DNA of 64,000 nucleotides, from the NCBI GenBank assembly GCA_003142255.1, contig PLLO01000018.1:62001-126000 (forward strand). Reading direction: 5' to 3'. The notes below the pieces were generated by a model. That model was not told the origin of the DNA and ran no database searches. It was given only the letters and a program-made list of their open reading frames with translations. A program made the position numbers and the translations under genes. Shown here piece by piece: positions 60,246 to 64,000 of the stretch. How positions within the stretch are numbered: the first letter of the stretch is position 1; every line of letters starts with the position of its first letter. Source of the DNA: Bacteroidales bacterium (GTDB lineage Bacteria; Bacteroidota; Bacteroidia; Bacteroidales; VadinHA17).

Positions 60246-61610
60246 ATGAAAAAATCAAACATTTCGCGGCGTAATTTTTTAGGCAAAGCTGCAACGGTAG
60301 GGGCAGCAGGAATTGTTGTTCCCTCATTAATAACAGGTTGTTCACGCGATACCAAATCGAGAAAAGTTATCCCGGGTGTATCATGGGTTGACCAGGCCCC
60401 TGATGGACCGGTTCTTAAAGCGGGACTTATAGGATGCGGAGGCCGGGGCAAGGGAGCTGCCGTACAGTTCATTAATGCAGGCCCGAATCTCCAGATCACT
60501 GCACTCGGCGATACTTTCAAAGATCGTCTGGAAGATGCCAGGGCAACAATTAAAAAAGAGGGACAGGAGATCGCTGACGATAAGTGCTTTATTGGATTTG
60601 ATGCATATCAGAAAGTCATTGATTCAGGCGTCGACGTTGTTATTCTTACTACACCACCATTTTTCCGCCCTGAACATTTCTCAGCTGCCGTAGCAGCAAG
60701 AAAGCATGTTTTCTTGGAAAAACCGGTATGCGTAGATCCGGTAGGAGCAAGATCGGTGATGGCAACCGCAAATAAAGCAAAAGAGCTTGAACTCTGCGTC
60801 GTTACCGGAACTCAGCGCCGCCATCAACGCGATTATAATGCAGCCTGGACAAAAATACAGGAAGGCATGATAGGCGACATAGTATCAGCTGAATGTTACT
60901 GGAACCAGAACCAGCTCTGGTACAGGGACCCTGTAAAAGAGTGGTCGGAGATGGAATATATGATCCGCGACTGGGTCAACTGGTCGTGGCTCTCCGGTGA
61001 CCATATCGTTGAGCAGCACGTTCATAATATCGACGTTATAAACTGGTTCACGGGCTCGCATCCCGTTAAGGCAGTCTCATTCGGATCGCGCCAGCGCCGC
61101 AAGACAGGCGACCAATTCGACAGTTTCAGCACCGACTTTATATACGAAGACGGCATGCACCTGCACAGCATGTGCCGCCAGATAAACGGATGCGCAAATG
61201 ACGTATCGGAAATCGTTCATGGCTCCGATGGCTGGGTGTATACAGCCGACCGCAACCACTGCGAAATATATGACAAGAAGGGCAATGTAAAATGGCAGTA
61301 TGGTGAATATGTTCCCGATAAGGACGGGAAGCCTACACATAACGTAAAAGTCGGCGCCTACAACCAGGAGCATATCGACCTGGTGACTGCGATCCGGAAC
61401 AATAAACCGATCAACGAAGCTGAAACAACAGCCGTCTCGACGCTTACCGCAATTATGGGAAGGATATCGGCATATTCAGGAAAAATGGTCACCTGGGATG
61501 ATATGCTGAACTCAGACCTTAAGCTTGGTCCGAAGATATTCGCACTTGGTCCGGTTGACATTCCGAAGGAAGTTCCGGTACCGGGAGAAGGAGATAAACC
61601 TGCAAAATAA
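60246..61610 (+). CDS. Tat-exported Gfo/Idh/MocA oxidoreductase
   Basis: The 454-residue protein starts with a twin-arginine signal (SRRNFLGKAATVGAAGIVVP). The NAD-binding Rossmann fold (AGLIGCGGRGKGAAVQF) is followed by the EKPVCV motif with the conserved Lys and Pro, and a C-terminal alpha/beta domain (VEQHVHNIDVINWFTGSHPV). Tat export with a bound cofactor is typical of this subset, which acts on sugars or inositols in the periplasm. It follows the cytochrome gene by 29 bases on the same strand. Confidence 0.93.
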   Translation: MKKSNISRRNFLGKAATVGAAGIVVPSLITGCSRDTKSRKVIPGVSWVDQAPDGPVLKAGLIGCGGRGKGAAVQFINAGPNLQITALGDTFKDRLEDARATIKKEGQEIADDKCFIGFDAYQKVIDSGVDVVILTTPPFFRPEHFSAAVAARKHVFLEKPVCVDPVGARSVMATANKAKELELCVVTGTQRRHQRDYNAAWTKIQEGMIGDIVSAECYWNQNQLWYRDPVKEWSEMEYMIRDWVNWSWLSGDHIVEQHVHNIDVINWFTGSHPVKAVSFGSRQRRKTGDQFDSFSTDFIYEDGMHLHSMCRQINGCANDVSEIVHGSDGWVYTADRNHCEIYDKKGNVKWQYGEYVPDKDGKPTHNVKVGAYNQEHIDLVTAIRNNKPINEAETTAVSTLTAIMGRISAYSGKMVTWDDMLNSDLKLGPKIFALGPVDIPKEVPVPGEGDKPAK

Positions 61611-61621
61611 TTCTATTCAAC

Positions 61622-62562
<941 letters not shown>

Positions 62563-62566
<4 letters not shown>

Positions 62567-63681
62567 AAAGAAAAATATTGATTTTTTATTCAATCCTGAT
62601 CCTGATAGGATTATTCAGTGCCGGATGCAAAAGAAGCGAAAAACTTCTGGCAGGAGGATTTACAGAAGGCAATGAAAAGGGATTAATGCTCTATGAGCTT
62701 AACACCCGAAACGGAAACCTCAGTCTAATATCGGAAACATATGCAGGAGCAAATCCTTCGTTCTTCTGTTATTCAAAGAGCAGGGATTTTATATATGCAA
62801 TTAATGAGGTTCCGGATTTTTCCGGATTGGCGGCAGGCGGACTTACAACTCTGAAATATGACCCGGCAAGTGGTAAGATCGGGAAACAAAGCGAGATGCC
62901 GGTGCCATTCGGAGGGCCATGCTATATCTCATTGTCAGACGATGGCGGATTCCTTTTAATTGCAAGCTATTCCAGCAGTTCGGTTGCAGTCGTGAAGCTT
63001 GGAAGCGATGGTATCCCCGCAGAAGTGAGTGATACGATAGTCTATAGTGCAGTTGCGCCTGTGGTTTCGCACCCCCACATGATAGCACAGGGTCCGTCTG
63101 TCAGGCATGTTTATCTTACTGACCTGGGTCTTGACAGAGTTATGATCTATGATCTTGACAGGCAGAAAGGTAAGCTTGTGCCGGTACCGAATGGTGAAAT
63201 TAAAGTCCCGCAGGGTTCAGGTCCACGCCATTTTGTATTTAGCCCTGCCGGAACCAGAATGTATCTCATAAATGAGCTGGGATCAACCGTTATGGTGTTT
63301 GATGTCGACAAAGGTGGTATTCTGAAGCTTCTTCAGACGTTGCCTGCCACGAGTGAGGGATATAATGGGAAAAATGCCTGTGCCGAAATACTTATCGGTG
63401 AAGGGGGCGGGTTCCTCTATGGTTCGAATCGCGGCGAAAACTCAATAGTCGTTTTCAGGATTGGCCTTGACGGATTGCTTACTGTTGCAGGCCATTCAAC
63501 CTGCGGAGGAGACTGGCCAAGGAATTTTGTTATTGATCCTTCGGGAAAATTCCTGCTGTCGGGGAACCAGAAATCAGGAGACATTTCAGTATTCAGGATA
63601 AACTTAAAAACCGGAATACCTGAAGGCCCGGTATTCAAAGCAACCATGAAAGCACCGGCATACCTTGAGTTTTTTAAATGA
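62563..63681 (+). CDS. Lactonase-family beta-propeller lipoprotein
   Basis: The 372-residue protein has a lipoprotein signal (FYSILILIGLFSAGC, Cys22 or so) and a seven-bladed 6-phosphogluconolactonase (YkgB/Pgl-like) propeller: LISETYAGANPSFFCYSKSR, SHPHMIAQGPSVRHVYLTDL, SGPRHFVFSPAGTRMYLINE, GGDWPRNFVIDPSGKFLLSG. Such an exported lactonase would open sugar lactones produced by an exported dehydrogenase, in line with the two upstream genes. ATGA overlaps at both ends. Confidence 0.92.
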
Positions 63682-64000
63682 TATCTTTCAGTATGAATCG
63701 CGATAAGCTTATATCAGGATTAAAGGATCGCAACGAAAAGGAATGGGATATCGTCATCATCGGAGGCGGAGCAACGGGACTCGGCATTGCAGTGGATGCA
63801 GTCACCAGAGGATACGATACGCTTCTGCTTGAGCAGGCCGACTTTGCCAAGGCTACATCGTCAAGGAGCACCAAGCTGGTTCATGGCGGTGTCCGTTATC
63901 TTGCACAGGGCGACGTTCTTCTCGTAACCGAAGCTCTGCACGAGCGGGGATGGATGCTTAAGAATGCTCCGCACCTGACAGCCAACCAGGAGTTTGTGAT
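63678..64000 (+). CDS. glpD: Glycerol-3-phosphate dehydrogenase, 5' part only
   Basis: The first 107 residues of an FAD-dependent dehydrogenase are present before the window ends. They show the dinucleotide-binding GGGATGLGIAVDAVTRGY and the GlpD motif FAKATSSRSTKLVHGGVRYL. GlpD oxidises glycerol 3-phosphate to DHAP and feeds electrons to quinone. ATG at 63678 overlaps the lactonase stop (ATGA); a second ATG at 63693 is also possible. Confidence 0.88.
   Translation, partial: MISFSMNRDKLISGLKDRNEKEWDIVIIGGGATGLGIAVDAVTRGYDTLLLEQADFAKATSSRSTKLVHGGVRYLAQGDVLLVTEALHERGWMLKNAPHLTANQEFV

Overview
This 64 kb window looks like chromosomal DNA of a free-living member of the Bacteroidota, class Bacteroidia (Bacteroidales/Marinilabiliales-like). 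The reasons are an ECF sigma/FecR cluster with DUF4974 and STN/CarboxypepD_reg partners, a DUF2723 giant membrane protein, a GH2 enzyme with DUF4982, LytS/LytTR signalling, a lamin-tail surface protein, many lipoproteins and exported proteins, almost no Shine-Dalgarno sequences, and promoter elements of the TTTG / TAnnTTTG type. The assignment is by gene content only. No 16S gene is present.

Positions 1 to about 5,520 are an accessory island unlike the rest. It is AT-rich and sparsely coding. It carries small single-gene units (four lipoproteins, an NlpC/P60 hydrolase on the opposite strand, a FlbD-like 63-residue protein) separated by long imperfect palindromes. These palindromes have the layout of integron attC sites. 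Three units start with a GTT-type core whose reverse complement closes the same unit (GTTGTGTGCC/GGCACACAAC; GTTATGCTTAAGC/GCCTAAGCATAAC; GTTAGGTAC/GTACCTGAC). I therefore read the island as an integron gene-cassette array whose integrase is absent or outside the window. It starts beside a RadC-like remnant lacking its catalytic core and ends in a half attC near tRNA-Leu.

Positions 5.7 to 20 kb are core genome: tRNA-Leu, dxs, an OmpA lipoprotein, a four-gene ECF sigma/FecR cell-surface signalling cluster, a radical SAM/SPASM protein, and the translation cluster rplM-rpsI-rpsB-tsf / pyrH-frr, followed by guaD overlapping a 3-methyladenine DNA glycosylase gene. Positions 20 to 30.6 kb hold a DUF2723 protein, a polysaccharide deacetylase, purD, a multi-pass membrane protein and, on the other strand, a three-gene unit led by a TerB-ABCG fusion transporter. 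Positions 30.7 to 37.3 kb hold a GH2 glycosidase, a REP-associated tyrosine transposase with two in-frame palindromes inside its own gene, an exported protein and a LytS/LytT two-component pair.

Positions 37.4 to 57 kb are again mostly housekeeping: tRNA-Ala, a TonB-family protein, hflX, asd, a large lamin-tail surface protein, a DUF559 gene bracketed by inverted repeats, sppA-lpxK-punA, folK, radC, rpsT, tRNA-Glu, mpl with a heparinase-like lipoprotein, a cardiolipin synthase-like protein and a metallo-hydrolase. Positions 57 to 64 kb hold a class I fumarase and then a run of plus-strand genes for exported redox and sugar functions: a tetraheme cytochrome fused to a SUMF1-type domain, a Tat-exported Gfo/Idh/MocA oxidoreductase, a Tat-exported TIM-barrel protein, a lactonase-like lipoprotein, and the start of glpD, cut by the window edge.
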